Shown: piece by piece, positions 13,190-24,744 of the stretch
Layout of the letters: the number at the start of each line of letters is the position of its first letter
Position numbering within the stretch: the first letter of the stretch is position 1
Assembly: GCA_933228675.1 (NCBI GenBank)
Contig: OW121743.1
Location: 55,617,903-55,681,902, forward strand
Direction of reading: 5' to 3'
DNA length: 64,000 bases
Source: Stomorhina lunata
Taxonomy: Eukaryota; Arthropoda; Insecta; Diptera; Rhiniidae
Made by a program: the position numbers and the translations under genes
The notes under the pieces: model-generated
Database searches by the model: none
What the model was told of the DNA's origin: nothing
The model's input: only the letters and a program-made list of their open reading frames with translations

Positions 13190-16100
13190 CAGTTAAATAA
13201 AAAGAAATACTTCATTATAAACCATTTATAATGTCTTATAAAATGTTATAAGACTTTTATAATGTGTTATAATAGATTATAATACTTTAATAATGTGCTA
13301 TAATAGATTTTAACACTTTTTAAGTGTGCTATAATAAATTTTAAAATATTAACAATGTGTTCTAATAATTTATAACACAATAATAATATGCTATAATACA
13401 TTATAACACTTTCAAAATGTGCTATAAAAAATTATAGCAAAATTATAACGCATCAAAATGCATTATACATATTTTTAATTTGCTTTAATACTTTTCAACA
13501 CATTTATAACGTGCCATAATATATTATAGCAAATTTGAAATATGCTATAATGCATCATTAATGTGTTATAAAATATTTAAAAAGATTTATAATTTGTTAT
13601 AATAATTTCAAAAACATTAAAATATTGCTATAATACATAACAATACATTAATAATGTGCCATAATAAACTGTAACACTGTTTTAATGTGCTATAATACAC
13701 TTTAATAATGCGCCATAATTAAATGTGTTATAATATATTTTCAATGTGTTATAATGTATTATAATACATTAATAAAATGTTATAATACATTATAACACAT
13801 TTATAATGTGTTATAATACGTTATAACACATTTATAATGTGTTATAATGCAAATAACAAATTTATTAGTTGTTATAATACATTATAACACATTTATGATG
13901 TGTTATAATATATTCTTACCCATTTATAATGTGTTATAATACATTATTACACATTAATAATGTGTTATAATATATTATAACAAATTTATGATATCTTATA
14001 ATATATTATAATACATTTATAATGTGTTATAATTTATTATAACACATTTATGTTGTGTTATAATATATTTTAGCACATTTATAATGTGTTATAATATATA
14101 ATAACCCGTTATGATGTGTTATAATATATTATAACACATTTATAATGTGTTATAATACATTATATCACTTTTGTTATTTATTATAATACATTATAACACA
14201 TTTATAATGTGTTATAATGTATTATAACACATTTATGATGTGTTATAATTACATTTATAATGTGTTTTAATACATTATAACACTTTTATTATTTGTTATA
14301 ATGCATTATTACACATTTAGGATGTGTTATAATATTTTAGAACACATTTATAATGTGTTATTATGCATTATAACAAATTTATTATTTGTTATAATACATT
14401 ATAACACATTTGTAATGTGTTATAATACATTATTACACATTTGTAATGTATTATATTATATTATAACAGATTTATGACATCTTATAATATATTATAACAC
14501 ATTATAAATGTGTAATAATGTATTATAACACAGCACAAATGTGTTATAATGTATTATAACAAATAATATATTTATTATAATGATGTGTTACAATATATTA
14601 CAGCACATTTATAACGTGTTATAATATATTATAACACATTTATAATGTGTTATAATATATTATAACACATTTATGATGTGTTATAATATATTATAACACA
14701 TTTATAATGTATTATAATACATTATAATACTTTTATTATTTGTTATAAAACATTATAACACATTTAAAATGTGTTATAATATATTATAGCACATTATAAA
14801 GCAAAATAACAAATTTATTATTTGTTATAATATATTATAACATATTTATGGTATAATAATATTATAACATATTTATGGTATGTTATAATACATTATTACA
14901 CATTAATTATGTGTTATAATATATTATAACACATTTATGACGTGTTGTAATATATTATAACAGATTTATGATGTCTGATAATATATTATAAGATATTTAT
15001 AATGTGTTATAATTTATTATAACACATTTATGATGTGTTATAATACATTATAAATATATAATAATGTATTATAACACTGCATAAATGTGTTATAATGTAT
15101 TATAACAAATAATAAATTTGTTATAATGATGTGTTACAATATATTTATAATGTGTTATAATATGTGTTATAATAAATTATAGGACTTTTATTATTTGTTA
15201 TAATACATTATAACACACTTATAATGTGTTAGAATATATTATAACACCTTTATGATGTGTTATAATATATTATAACACATTTATGATGTATTATAATATA
15301 TAATACCACATTTATAATGTCTTATAATACATTATAACACTTTTATTATTTGTTATAATACATTATTTCACATTTATAATTTGTTATAATATATTATAAA
15401 CATTTATGATGTGTTACAATATTTTATAACACATTAATAATGTGTCATAATGCATTATAACAAATTTATTATTTGTTATAATACATTATAACACATTCAT
15501 GATGTTTTATAATACATTATTACACATTTATAATGCGTTATTATATATTATAACACATTTGTGATGTGTTATTATTTATTATAACATATTTATGATGTGT
15601 TATAATATATTATAACACATCTATGATGTGTTATAATATTTTATAATAGATTTATGATGTCTTATAAAAAATTATAATGCATTTATAATGTGTTATAATT
15701 TATTATAACACATTTTTGATGTTTTATAGTATATAATAGCACATTTATAATGTTTTATAATATATTAAAACACATGATATGTTACAATAAATTATAACAC
15801 ATTTGTAATGTTTTATAATACATTATAACACATTTATAATGTGTTATAATATATTACAACACATTTATGTTGTGTTATAATATATTATAACACATTTACA
15901 ATGTATTATAATATATTATAACACATTTATAAATGATGTGTTATAATTTATTATAACACATTTATGATGTGTTATAATATATTATTGCACATTTATAATT
16001 TGTTATAATATATTATAACACATTTATGATGTATTATAATATTTTATAACGCATTTAAAATGTCTTATAATACATTATAACAAATTTATTATTTGTTATA

Positions 16101-16495
16101 ATACATTATAACACATTTATGATGTGTTATAAATACACATTTATAATAAGTAATAATATATTATAACACATTTATGATGTGTTATAATATATTATCACAG
16201 ATTTATGACGTTTTATAATACATTTATAATGTGTAATAATTTATAAGAACACATTTATGATGTGCTATAATATATTATAGCATATTTTTATGTGTTATAA
16301 TATATTCTAGCAAATTTATGGTGTGTTATAATATATTATAACACATTTATAATGTGTTATAATACATTATAACACTTTTATTATTTGCTATAATACATTA
16401 TTACAGATTTATAATGTGTTATAATTTATTATAACACGTTTATATTGTGCTATTATATATTAAAAAACAATTATAATATAATATTACATTAGTAT
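13190..16495. repeat. Palindromic 31-bp tandem array (TGTTATAATATATTATAACA)
   Basis: About 105 units of a 31-bp motif. The core TGTTATAATATATTATAACA is its own reverse complement, and the rest of the unit (CATTTATAATG) is also nearly self-complementary, so array orientation is almost undefined. Variants (TTTATGATG, TTTATTATTTG) recur in runs, suggesting local higher-order amplification. The left 500 bp is more degenerate. Nothing is encoded. Each unit could extrude a cruciform or fold as a hairpin in RNA; this is inference from the symmetry. Confidence 0.92.
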
Positions 16496-17439
16496 AACAC
16501 CTTTTGTATTTAGCTAAAAATTTAGTACCCCTTCCCCAAAAAGTACCTTTTGGTCATGTCGTTTCTCCCTCCACTTAGTAAAATACTCTTTGAGCTACAT
16601 GTAAATAAAAAGAGTAAAGCCAAAGTGTTTTCACGAAACCTTTTAACAGAAGAGAAACTCCAGTCTCGTGTTCACGAATGTCCATAAAAGAGTGTAATCG
16701 TAAAAATGTTGGTAATATTTGTGCACGTTTTTTGTTTGAACCAAACAACAAACAACTACAACCTAACGGTAAAATTCACCAAATTCAACATGAATACAAA
16801 ATCTCACTCTCTTCTAACTGAAAAACTCTTGCCTTAATTTCAGCACAATTCTCTTTCAGTCGCTCTTCTTCAAAATCTTATATATTTTCCTCAAATTTCT
16901 TACACATTTTCCCAACAGTTTTTTGTCTTCTTTGACTGAAATCTTTTTAAGCTGCTTTTTGTCTTTATTTATGGCTTTTCATCTGCTTATGTTTATAAGA
17001 TTTTCTCTGGTCAATCAAGTTTTCCCTGTTATCTCTTTTTATTCGCATAACAGTTTGTCTGTCAGTACCTCTGTTGGTCTGTCTGTCTGTCTCACTGTTA
17101 AAACATTATAAAAGTGTCTTTTATTGTTTGTTGCTATTTTGTTGGTAATGGTGACGTAAAAAACGTGCATCAACATGTTTTAGTTATTGCCAAGTACTGG
17201 CTTTAAAAAATATTTTATGGAAATTTTTCCCTTTGATTTTAATACTGACATTTTCTTTGTTAATATTTTAATGTTTTGATTAAAATTTTCTTTTGTAGTT
17301 TTTCTTATAAAGACTTACGTGAATTTTGTAAACAAATTTGTTGACAAGGTGAAAGGTATATTTTACTGATGACTTACCTAAAATGAAAAAAAAAATAAAA
17401 ATTTGTTAAGGAAAGTTTGTCTTAGAATTTGATAAATTA
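16496..17439. other. Low-copy DNA, nothing identified
   Basis: AT-rich sequence with CTGT/GTCTGTCTGTC simple repeats near 17055-17090. The short frame at 16923-17111 encodes a hydrophobic stretch but has no domain and no supporting splice or promoter pattern. No gene is called. Confidence 0.5.
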
Positions 17440-18252
17440 TTAAGAAAAGAAGAATTTCTATAGAAAAGTTAGCATTAGCTAAAGTTTTCTATAGAAAATT
17501 CGGCGTTAGCCAAAGTTTTCTATAGAAAAGTTAAAATTAGCCCAAGTTTTATATACAAAACTTGAAGTAAACCTAAGTTTAATATTATATAGAAAAGTTA
17601 GCGTAAGCTTAAGTTTTTTATAGAAAAGTTGGCGTGAGCCTAAGTTTTCTATAGAAAAGTTGGCGTGAGCCTAAGTTTTCTATAGAAAAGTTGGCGTGAG
17701 CCTAAGTTTTCTATAGAAAAGTTGGCGTGAGCCTAAGTTTTCTATAGAAAAGTTGGCGTGAGCCTAAGTTTTCTATAGAAAAGTTGGCGTGAGCCTAAGT
17801 TTTCTATAGAAAAGTTGGCGTGAGCCTAAGTTTTCTATAGAAAAGTTGGCGTGAGCCTAAGTTTTCTATAGAAAAGTTGGCGTGAGCCTAAGTTTTCTAT
17901 AGAAAAGTTGGCGTGAGCCTAAGTTTTCTATAGAAAAGTTGGCTTTAGCCTAAGTTTTCTATAGAAAAGTTGGCGTGAGCATAAGTTTTCTATAGAAAAG
18001 TTGGCGTGAGCTAAAGTTTTCTATAGAAAAGTTGGGGTGAGCCTAAGTTTTCTATAGAAAAGTTGGGGTGAGCCTAAGTTTTCTATAGAAAAGTTGGCGT
18101 GAGCCTAAGTTTTCTATAGAAAAGTTAGCGTGAGCCTAAGTTTTCTATAGAAAAGTTGGCGTGAGCCTAAGTTTTCTATAGAAAAGTTGGCGTGAGCCTA
18201 AGTTTTCTATAGAAAAGTTGGCGTGAGCCTAAGTTTTCTATAGAAAAGTTGG
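17440..18252 (+). repeat. 31-bp tandem array, left part (GTTGGCGTGAGCCTAAG)
   Basis: Units of 31 bp combine GTTGGCGTGAGCCTAAG with the perfect palindrome TTTTCTATAGAAAA. The outer (left) units are older and carry GCGTTAGCC or GCATTAGCT variants; those from about 17620 are nearly identical. The array stops at GTTGG (18248-18252), the target duplication of the LTR element, and resumes on its far side at 22514. Confidence 0.95.
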
Positions 18253-18644
18253 TGTTCACGCGGTGAACACATGTACCCTAATCCCATCTCTATGACTTTG
18301 ACATTTATCTATAAGTTAAATAAACTGCAGCCAACTTCAAATACGAAGAAAGGTGAAAGCAAGAGAAGCCCAAAATAATCATCAATCATCATCAACCCGA
18401 AAACCCAACAACTCGAATCACCATCGGTGAAATAAATAAAGAAATAAATAAATAAATAAATAAGTTTTTAAAATAAATACTTAAACCTAAATTAAAACTA
18501 AAGAAAATATTGTGAAAACTATAGCCTAACATCCTAATCCTAAATATTGCACATATTATTGCACTAATAAATTCTTATAACGTTGAAGAAAAAATAGGTT
18601 TTTATTTACCCAAACTACCAGTCACCCTATAACCCGTCAAAACA
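18253..18644 (+). repeat. 5' LTR of the BEL/Pao element
   Basis: 392 bp, starting with the palindrome TGTTCACGCGGTGAACA and ending CCCGTCAAAACA. It holds an AAATA-type simple repeat near 18434-18462 and several possible TATA or AATAAA signals, so the transcription start and poly(A) site cannot be fixed by eye. It appears identical in length and sequence to the copy at 22122-22513. Confidence 0.95.
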
Positions 18645-18660
18645 TGGTCCTTAAGCCTAC
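18645..18660 (+). promoter_or_regulatory. Putative tRNA primer-binding site
   Basis: TGGTCCTTAAGCCTAC follows the LTR with no gap. The leading TGG is complementary to the CCA end of a tRNA, as expected for minus-strand priming. Which tRNA is used cannot be told without the host tRNA set. Confidence 0.55.
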
Positions 18661-19544
18661 AAACAAAAGTTTATAAAGAATAAGTGAAACAACAAAAAAA
18701 AAAATTACAGTCCACAAAAAATATTTAACAAAAAGAAAAAGTGACAATAAACAAACAAAATAATAAAACAAAAACACAGTCCGCCAAACATATTAAAAAG
18801 CTTACAAAAAATAAATAAAAACAGTGAAAAACAAAGTGCAATAAAAATACTAAACCTAAATACATAAACTGACAATGAAAACAAAACAGTGAAACGTAAA
18901 ATTTTATACAAATTTTCCCTTTATTTTATTTGTTTGTTTTTAAATATTCACAAATTATATCTTACTAACTCTTGTAATAAGAAAATCCATTTTTTACACT
19001 CAGTGTATATTCAAAAATAAAATATTAAAACAAATATTTTTATTATTGTTTTATTTACACTCGTCTGTCTCGCTCAATAAACAAAATATTTTGTTACTAA
19101 CCCTAATTACAACAACACTCCAGTTCTTGTCGATCATCTCTTAGCGGGAAGATCAAATCAAAGAGGAATCAACGTGTAAAAAAATACACATACCCACACG
19201 CACATATCAGAAAGGTAGTACCCTACACCCTAGCAGAGTCGGTGAGTAACTCGTTTACAATAAAAAATATTTTATATATTTTTGAGTTTAAATTTTAACA
19301 ATTTTTACACATTTTTGAGCAATCACTAGAAAAACCCGGTTTTCTCCGATACACCCACCCTTTTTTTGAATTATTCTAAAGGTTTTTCTTTGGTTTGAAA
19401 ATTGTATAAAATCGTTTTATTTAACCCATTTTAACACAGTACCCTATATAATACACTACATACTACCCTATATACTACCATATACACTACCCTATCAACT
19501 ATTTCGTTAAATTGTTACACACTAACCCTATTAATTTAACAAAA
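18661..19544 (+). other. Untranslated leader of the BEL/Pao element
   Basis: About 0.9 kb of A-rich leader between the primer-binding site and the ORF, with no long frame on the plus strand. TACCCTATA-type words cluster at 19437-19500 just ahead of the start codon. It may include the packaging signal of the element; nothing in the sequence proves that. Confidence 0.6.
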
Positions 19545-21758
19545 ATGCCCTCTTTAAAATCAGTGGCCTCTGGTTTCTTGCGCTATATCCAAGTGGATTT
19601 AGCCTCTTTTGAAGATGATTACAAGAAGACCGTGGATGAATCTCTTACCCAACCCGCAATTCGATACCAAAAACGCGAATTAGAAGAAATTTGGAACAAA
19701 ATTTCAACTAGATACGAATGGATTCGAGAATCTGATCAGCTATTTGACCCAGAATTAGCTGCTTCTATCAATTTAGAAGAACTCACCCAGGCTTATTTAG
19801 AAGCTAAAACCCTATACAGATCACGAATCATCTCCATAGAAGAAGCACTGGAAGAAGTTACCCTACATGAAACCAGCAATACTACCCTGACTACTCTTAC
19901 ACACTCTACCCACCCAGACAGTAACTCTGCTTTTACAGTACCACCCTGCGATATGCAAGTTTTCTATGGCGAATATAAAGACTGGTCATCTTTTAGGGAT
20001 TTATTTCAAGCTATTTATGGAAATAACCCACGCCTTACAGGAGTAGAAAAACTGTTTTACCTGAAGCAAAAAACGCGGGGGGAGGCCAACGAAATAGTTG
20101 AAAATGTACCCTTAACAAACGATGGCTTTATAATGGCATGGACGCAGCTTAGTTTTCAATATGAAAACAAACGAATGCAAATTAATGCACAATTGAAATC
20201 ATTGTTCAATTTACCCGAAGTTCGCGTTCAATGTCCGACAGCTATTCGAATATTGCAGCGCACTGTTAATAGTTGCATTACACACTTAAATACCCTAGAG
20301 ATAGATACCAATAACTGGGATTCAATTTTCGTATATCTCTGTTCATCCAAATTACCCGCAACAATACTTGAAGATTTTGAGAGAACCCTAAAAAACAGTT
20401 CCATACCACCCTCATGGACTCAAATGGATGAATTTTTAACACACAAATACAAAGGTCTTGAATCCGTAAACGATATCAAGAATCCTAACCCGTACACTAG
20501 AAATATGAAATCTGAACAGAACCAAATGTTTACCCTAGCCAAGAGAATGTCTACACACGGACAACACAATTCATACCCTACACAAACGCAAGACAAGCCA
20601 AATGGATCAGTGTGCAGATTATGTGATGGCAATCATACCCTTAAAGATTGTCCCTCCTTTATGTCCTACGGAGTAAAGGAAAGAATAAATTTTGTTCAAA
20701 ATAATGGCTGTTGCTATAACTGCCTGGCGATTTCTCACGGCGTAAAAGAGTGCACGAGTTCTTACTCGTGCAGATATTGTGAAGGTAGACATCATACACT
20801 GCTTCACAAACCCTCTTCGACAATTACACACCCTAACTCGATGGATGATTACTCTACAACATCACAAAATGCAGCTCAATCATTCTCTACCACAACTCAC
20901 CCTAAGGAGTCTAGTTTAGATGGCAGGCAGTCATTGTTGGGAACAGCTGTATTTAATGTCGAACTTAATGGTTCTTTATACCCTGCCCGAGCGTTAATAG
21001 ACCCGGCCTCAGATTTCACTTTTATTTCAGATCAGTTCAGAAGAAAACTGAATTTACCCACTCTACCCATTAACGCTGAAATATCAGGTTTAAATGGAGT
21101 TCTAACGGCTCGTTCAAACCAACTATGCAAAGCACTTCTCCGGTCTAATACCCTTAAAAATTACTCTTTGGAAATCCGAGCGATAGTGGTTAAATCTCTA
21201 ACTCGAACTTTACCCACCCAAAGCATAAATCCAAGCATTATTAAGTTTTGTAAAGATGTAGAGTTAGCAGATCCTTGCTTTTACGAAAGCAGGCCTATCG
21301 ACTTCCTTATAGGAAGTGATTTCTACCCTCAAATTTTGAAATCAGGTGTTAAGACAATTCTTAACACACTCATTGCTCAAGATACGCAATTTGGGTGGAT
21401 CTTGACTGGACCGGTTGAAAAGTCTCATAGTACCCAATCAGTTTCATACTTCAACGCAGTAACCCAGAAGAAACCCATACGCAATGCCAATCAACACCAC
21501 AACCCTAGGTGCAAAAATGATTACCATAAAGGGTTACACAAGAAACAAATGTGGAAGTACCCAGAACCCGAAGGTATTAAAGTAGATGATATTGTTGTTA
21601 TAACCCAAGACAACGTATTACCCACCCAATGGTCACTTGGTCACGTAACTAAAACAGTTCCTGATTCTGACGGACGAGTCAGATATGTCGAGTTGAATAC
21701 AGCGAACGGACGTTTAACAAGACCAATATCTAATGTAATCGTACTACTCTCTAGTTAG
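19545..21758 (+). CDS. Gag-protease polyprotein fused to the integrase C-terminus (BEL/Pao)
   Basis: A single 737-residue frame. The start chosen is the ATG at 19545; the frame opens 33 bp upstream only through a TTG. Residues ~138-300 look like the BEL/Pao Gag region (DUF1759 type). Three zinc knuckles follow: C357-C360-H364-C369, C390-C393-H398-C403 and C409-C412-H416-H421. An A17/DUF1758-like aspartic protease region (~463-620) has D486 in ALIDPASDFTFIS, where many retroviral-type proteases have D-S/T-G. After about residue 640 the sequence jumps to WKYPEPEGIKVDDIVVI and a domain like DUF5641, the C-terminus of BEL integrase (670-735). Reverse transcriptase, RNase H and the integrase core are missing. 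The fusion is in frame and without stops. The product probably forms capsids and cannot reverse-transcribe alone. Confidence 0.9.
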   Translation: MPSLKSVASGFLRYIQVDLASFEDDYKKTVDESLTQPAIRYQKRELEEIWNKISTRYEWIRESDQLFDPELAASINLEELTQAYLEAKTLYRSRIISIEEALEEVTLHETSNTTLTTLTHSTHPDSNSAFTVPPCDMQVFYGEYKDWSSFRDLFQAIYGNNPRLTGVEKLFYLKQKTRGEANEIVENVPLTNDGFIMAWTQLSFQYENKRMQINAQLKSLFNLPEVRVQCPTAIRILQRTVNSCITHLNTLEIDTNNWDSIFVYLCSSKLPATILEDFERTLKNSSIPPSWTQMDEFLTHKYKGLESVNDIKNPNPYTRNMKSEQNQMFTLAKRMSTHGQHNSYPTQTQDKPNGSVCRLCDGNHTLKDCPSFMSYGVKERINFVQNNGCCYNCLAISHGVKECTSSYSCRYCEGRHHTLLHKPSSTITHPNSMDDYSTTSQNAAQSFSTTTHPKESSLDGRQSLLGTAVFNVELNGSLYPARALIDPASDFTFISDQFRRKLNLPTLPINAEISGLNGVLTARSNQLCKALLRSNTLKNYSLEIRAIVVKSLTRTLPTQSINPSIIKFCKDVELADPCFYESRPIDFLIGSDFYPQILKSGVKTILNTLIAQDTQFGWILTGPVEKSHSTQSVSYFNAVTQKKPIRNANQHHNPRCKNDYHKGLHKKQMWKYPEPEGIKVDDIVVITQDNVLPTQWSLGHVTKTVPDSDGRVRYVELNTANGRLTRPISNVIVLLSS

Positions 21759-22110
21759 TCTAATACTACTAGTCGTACACTAAAATGATACCCTAGCGAC
21801 ATCTACTTTTCCACTAAACCGTTCTACACTAACCCTTAACTCACATACCCTTACTATATTAACTCACTCTTTCAATACATAATATAAAATTTTATATTTT
21901 ATTTCATATAGAAAATGGAACACTCTTCTTGAGACAAAGGTTTGGTTTGAAGTTAGTCAATCCTGAAATCCTACTGGATCGTTAAGTATTCTTTTTGAAT
22001 AAAAAACCTTTAAATACCCATGTATTTTACTTAAGCCATTTTTATAACCCCAGATGTTAATTTTAGTTATTGAACATTAAAGTCCTTAATTTTAATTACA
22101 GGGCTTTCAT

Positions 22111-22121
22111 GGCGGGGAGAA
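22111..22121 (+). promoter_or_regulatory. Polypurine tract of the BEL/Pao element
   Basis: GGCGGGGAGAA lies immediately before the TG of the right LTR, the expected place for the plus-strand primer. Between the ORF stop (21758) and this tract there are about 350 bp of AT-rich untranslated sequence. Confidence 0.8.
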
Positions 22122-22513
22122 TGTTCACGCGGTGAACACATGTACCCTAATCCCATCTCTATGACTTTGACATTTATCTATAAGTTAAATAAACTGCAGC
22201 CAACTTCAAATACGAAGAAAGGTGAAAGCAAGAGAAGCCCAAAATAATCATCAATCATCATCAACCCGAAAACCCAACAACTCGAATCACCATCGGTGAA
22301 ATAAATAAAGAAATAAATAAATAAATAAATAAGTTTTTAAAATAAATACTTAAACCTAAATTAAAACTAAAGAAAATATTGTGAAAACTATAGCCTAACA
22401 TCCTAATCCTAAATATTGCACATATTATTGCACTAATAAATTCTTATAACGTTGAAGAAAAAATAGGTTTTTATTTACCCAAACTACCAGTCACCCTATA
22501 ACCCGTCAAAACA
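22122..22513 (+). repeat. 3' LTR of the BEL/Pao element
   Basis: 392 bp from TGTTCACGCGG to CCCGTCAAAACA, matching the 5' LTR with no difference that I can see. It is followed at once by GTTGG (22514-22518), the second copy of the target duplication, and by the rest of the 31-bp array. Confidence 0.95.
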
Positions 22514-23450
22514 GTTGGCGTGAGCCTAAGTTTTCTATAGAAAAGTTGGCGTGAGCCTAAGTTTTCTATAGAAAAGTTGGCGTGAGCCTAAGTTTTCTAT
22601 AGAAAAGTTGGCGTGAGCCTAAGTTTTCTATAGAAAAGTTGGCGTGAGCCTAAGTTTTCTATAGAAAAGTTGGCGTGAGCCTAAGTTTTCTATAGAAAAG
22701 TTGGCGTGAGCCTAAGTTTTCTATAGAACAGTTGGCGTGAGCCTAAGTTTTCTATAGAAAAGTTGGCGTGAGCCTAAGTTTTCTATAGAAAAGTTGGCGT
22801 AAGCCTAAGTTTTCTATAGAAAAGTTGACGTTAGCCTATGTTTTCTATAGAAAAGTGGGCGTGAGCCTAAGTTTTCTATAGAAAAGTGGGCGTGAGTCTA
22901 AGTTTTCTATAGAAAAGTGGGCGTGAGCCTAGGTTTTCTATAGAAGGCGTGAGCCTAGGTTTTCTATAGAAAAGTTGGCTTTAGCCTTAGTTTTTTATAG
23001 AAAGGTTGGCTTTAGAATAAGTTTTCTATAGAAAACTTGATTTTAGAATAAGTTTTCTATAGAAAACTTGGCTTTAGAATAAGTTTTCTATAGAAACTTG
23101 GCTTTAGAATAAGTTTTTTATAGAAAACTTGGTTTAGCCTTTGTTTTCTATAGAAAACTAGGCTTTAGCCTTTATTTTCTATACAAAACTTGGCTTTAGC
23201 CTTTGTTTTCTGTAGAAAACTTGGCTTTAGCCTTTGTTTTCTATAGAAAACTTGGCTTTAGAATAAGTTTTCTATAGAAAACTTGGCTTCAGAATAAGTT
23301 TTCTATAGAAAACTTGGCTTTAGCCTTAGTTGTCTATAGTAAAGTTGGCTTTAGCCTTTGTATTCTATAATAAAGTTGGCTTTAGCCTCAGTTTTTTTAT
23401 AGATAAGTTGACTTTAGCCTTAGTTTTCTATAGAAAACTACAGCAGTAAA
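22514..23450 (+). repeat. 31-bp tandem array, right part (grading into GGCTTTAGCC units)
   Basis: Continues the array interrupted at 18252. The first ten or so units are GTTGGCGTGAGCCTAAG plus TTTTCTATAGAAAA. From about 22800 they diverge, and from 22970 inward they become GGCTTTAGCC or GGCTTTAGAATAAG types. The gradient from outer GGCGTGAGCC to inner GGCTTTAGCC is mirrored in the inverted array at 24745-26940. Confidence 0.93.
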
Positions 23451-24744
23451 ACAATATATTTTACCACAAATATAATGGGCTATAATTATTTACATAAATT
23501 AAATCTGTCATAATTCATTATAGCATAATACAATTATTTCTAATGTCTTAATTAAAATAAAATTTGTTGAGCTTATTAAACACTTCAACACTTTAAAAAC
23601 TCCCAGATAATCTACTTTTTCAAATAAATTTCCAACAATATTTAAGCCTGCCAAAAACTTTCCCAATTATAAAAAAGATAAATGACATTATCCCGTTTAC
23701 TGGCTTACTTACTTCTAATATCTCCATTTACTTTAATATCTAAACAAAATCCCCCGTTTAGTAACACCCAAAATATGGCAGATAATTTTAGCATATTGTA
23801 GATGATTTATTCGAAATAGAAACAAATACTCAGCATGTTCAACATCCTGCCACTATATCCGGTTTAGCTTAAAACTTTATTTTTTTGGGTTTTCCTTTTG
23901 CTGCTGTAGAGTTTCTCCAGCAAATAAATCACACCCAATTTTTAGCACTTGTTAGTAAAAATTTTACCAGCTTTTTTACGATTATTTTTATTATTTTATA
24001 AGACAGTAAAAAAGGCAAAAAAAGGAAGAATAAAACAAAAAGTATTAAAAAACTGCCATCATTACACAGTCGAGAGTCGAGACACAACAAAAATTCCTTA
24101 ACTTTAACAAGACAATGAAATTCCAGCAGAAAAACTTAAGTTCTACTACTTGGTCTCCGGCTGCTGTTAAAAATGTATGAGTGTTATATATGTGTAAGTA
24201 AATGTGTGTGTTTCCTTTCCAGCTTTTTAGCCCCTTCTTTATGTTCATGGTTGTTGACATTTTGTAAAAGCCCCTTTTCTACAAAAAACACGGGAATACA
24301 AAAAGGGAGGACTAGAAGGGCACTAAAGTATGGAAAACCCAGACCTAAGACACAAATTTGTTATTTAAGGCCAAGACGACAATGTAACGACAAAGCCAGT
24401 AAGAGATCGTACACGAGTCAAGTTATTTGAACGGACGCTGAACGCAGCAACTGTTAAGGGAAAACTTCTAAAGAATGAACAAAAACGTGCACAAGTAGCA
24501 GTTTAAAGATTTTTCTTTTTGTGAAAAACTGAGGAATAAGGAAATCAAGTGATGTTAAATTATATGTACAACTGAGCGGACTTTTACTTGTATAAAATAC
24601 TTCAAATAAATAGTGGAAAAAATTCTGGCTTGAATTGAAATGTAGGCGAAAAATATTTTAGTAAAAAAACTAGGGATCAAAAGAACAGTGATGGACCGAT
24701 AAAATACATATACATATAGACTGACCAAACAAGTTTGGTTTTAT
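23451..24744. other. Spacer between inverted 31-bp arrays
   Basis: About 1.3 kb of low-copy AT-rich sequence between the two oppositely oriented 31-bp arrays. The largest frame (24173-24430, plus) is 85 codons with no recognisable domain and an equally open overlapping minus frame. If the flanking arrays are arms of a foldback element this would be its loop, but I see no transposase in it. Confidence 0.5.

Larger units (their letters stand above)
18253..22513 (+). mobile_element. BEL/Pao LTR retrotransposon, internally deleted, with intact LTRs
   Basis: Complete element of 4,261 bp: two 392-bp LTRs that look identical, a primer-binding site directly after the left LTR (TGGTCCTTAAGCC), one long ORF, and a polypurine tract GGCGGGGAGAA directly before the right LTR. 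The LTRs start TG and end CA. Both sides are flanked by GTTGG, a 5-bp target duplication as usual for BEL/Pao, and joining the flanks restores a normal 31-bp array unit. The ORF keeps Gag and protease but lacks reverse transcriptase, RNase H and most of integrase. Identical LTRs with lost enzymes point to recent mobilisation in trans by a full-length relative (inference). Confidence 0.93.

Noticed and set aside
19512..19544. Upstream extension of the Gag frame starting at 19512
   Set aside because: The codon there is TTG; the first ATG is at 19545. The same applies to the mariner frame, whose first ATG is at 33986 and not at 34004.
24173..24430. 85-codon frame in the spacer between inverted arrays as a foldback transposase remnant
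   Set aside because: It shows no DDE or zinc-finger pattern and is shadowed by an overlapping frame on the other strand.
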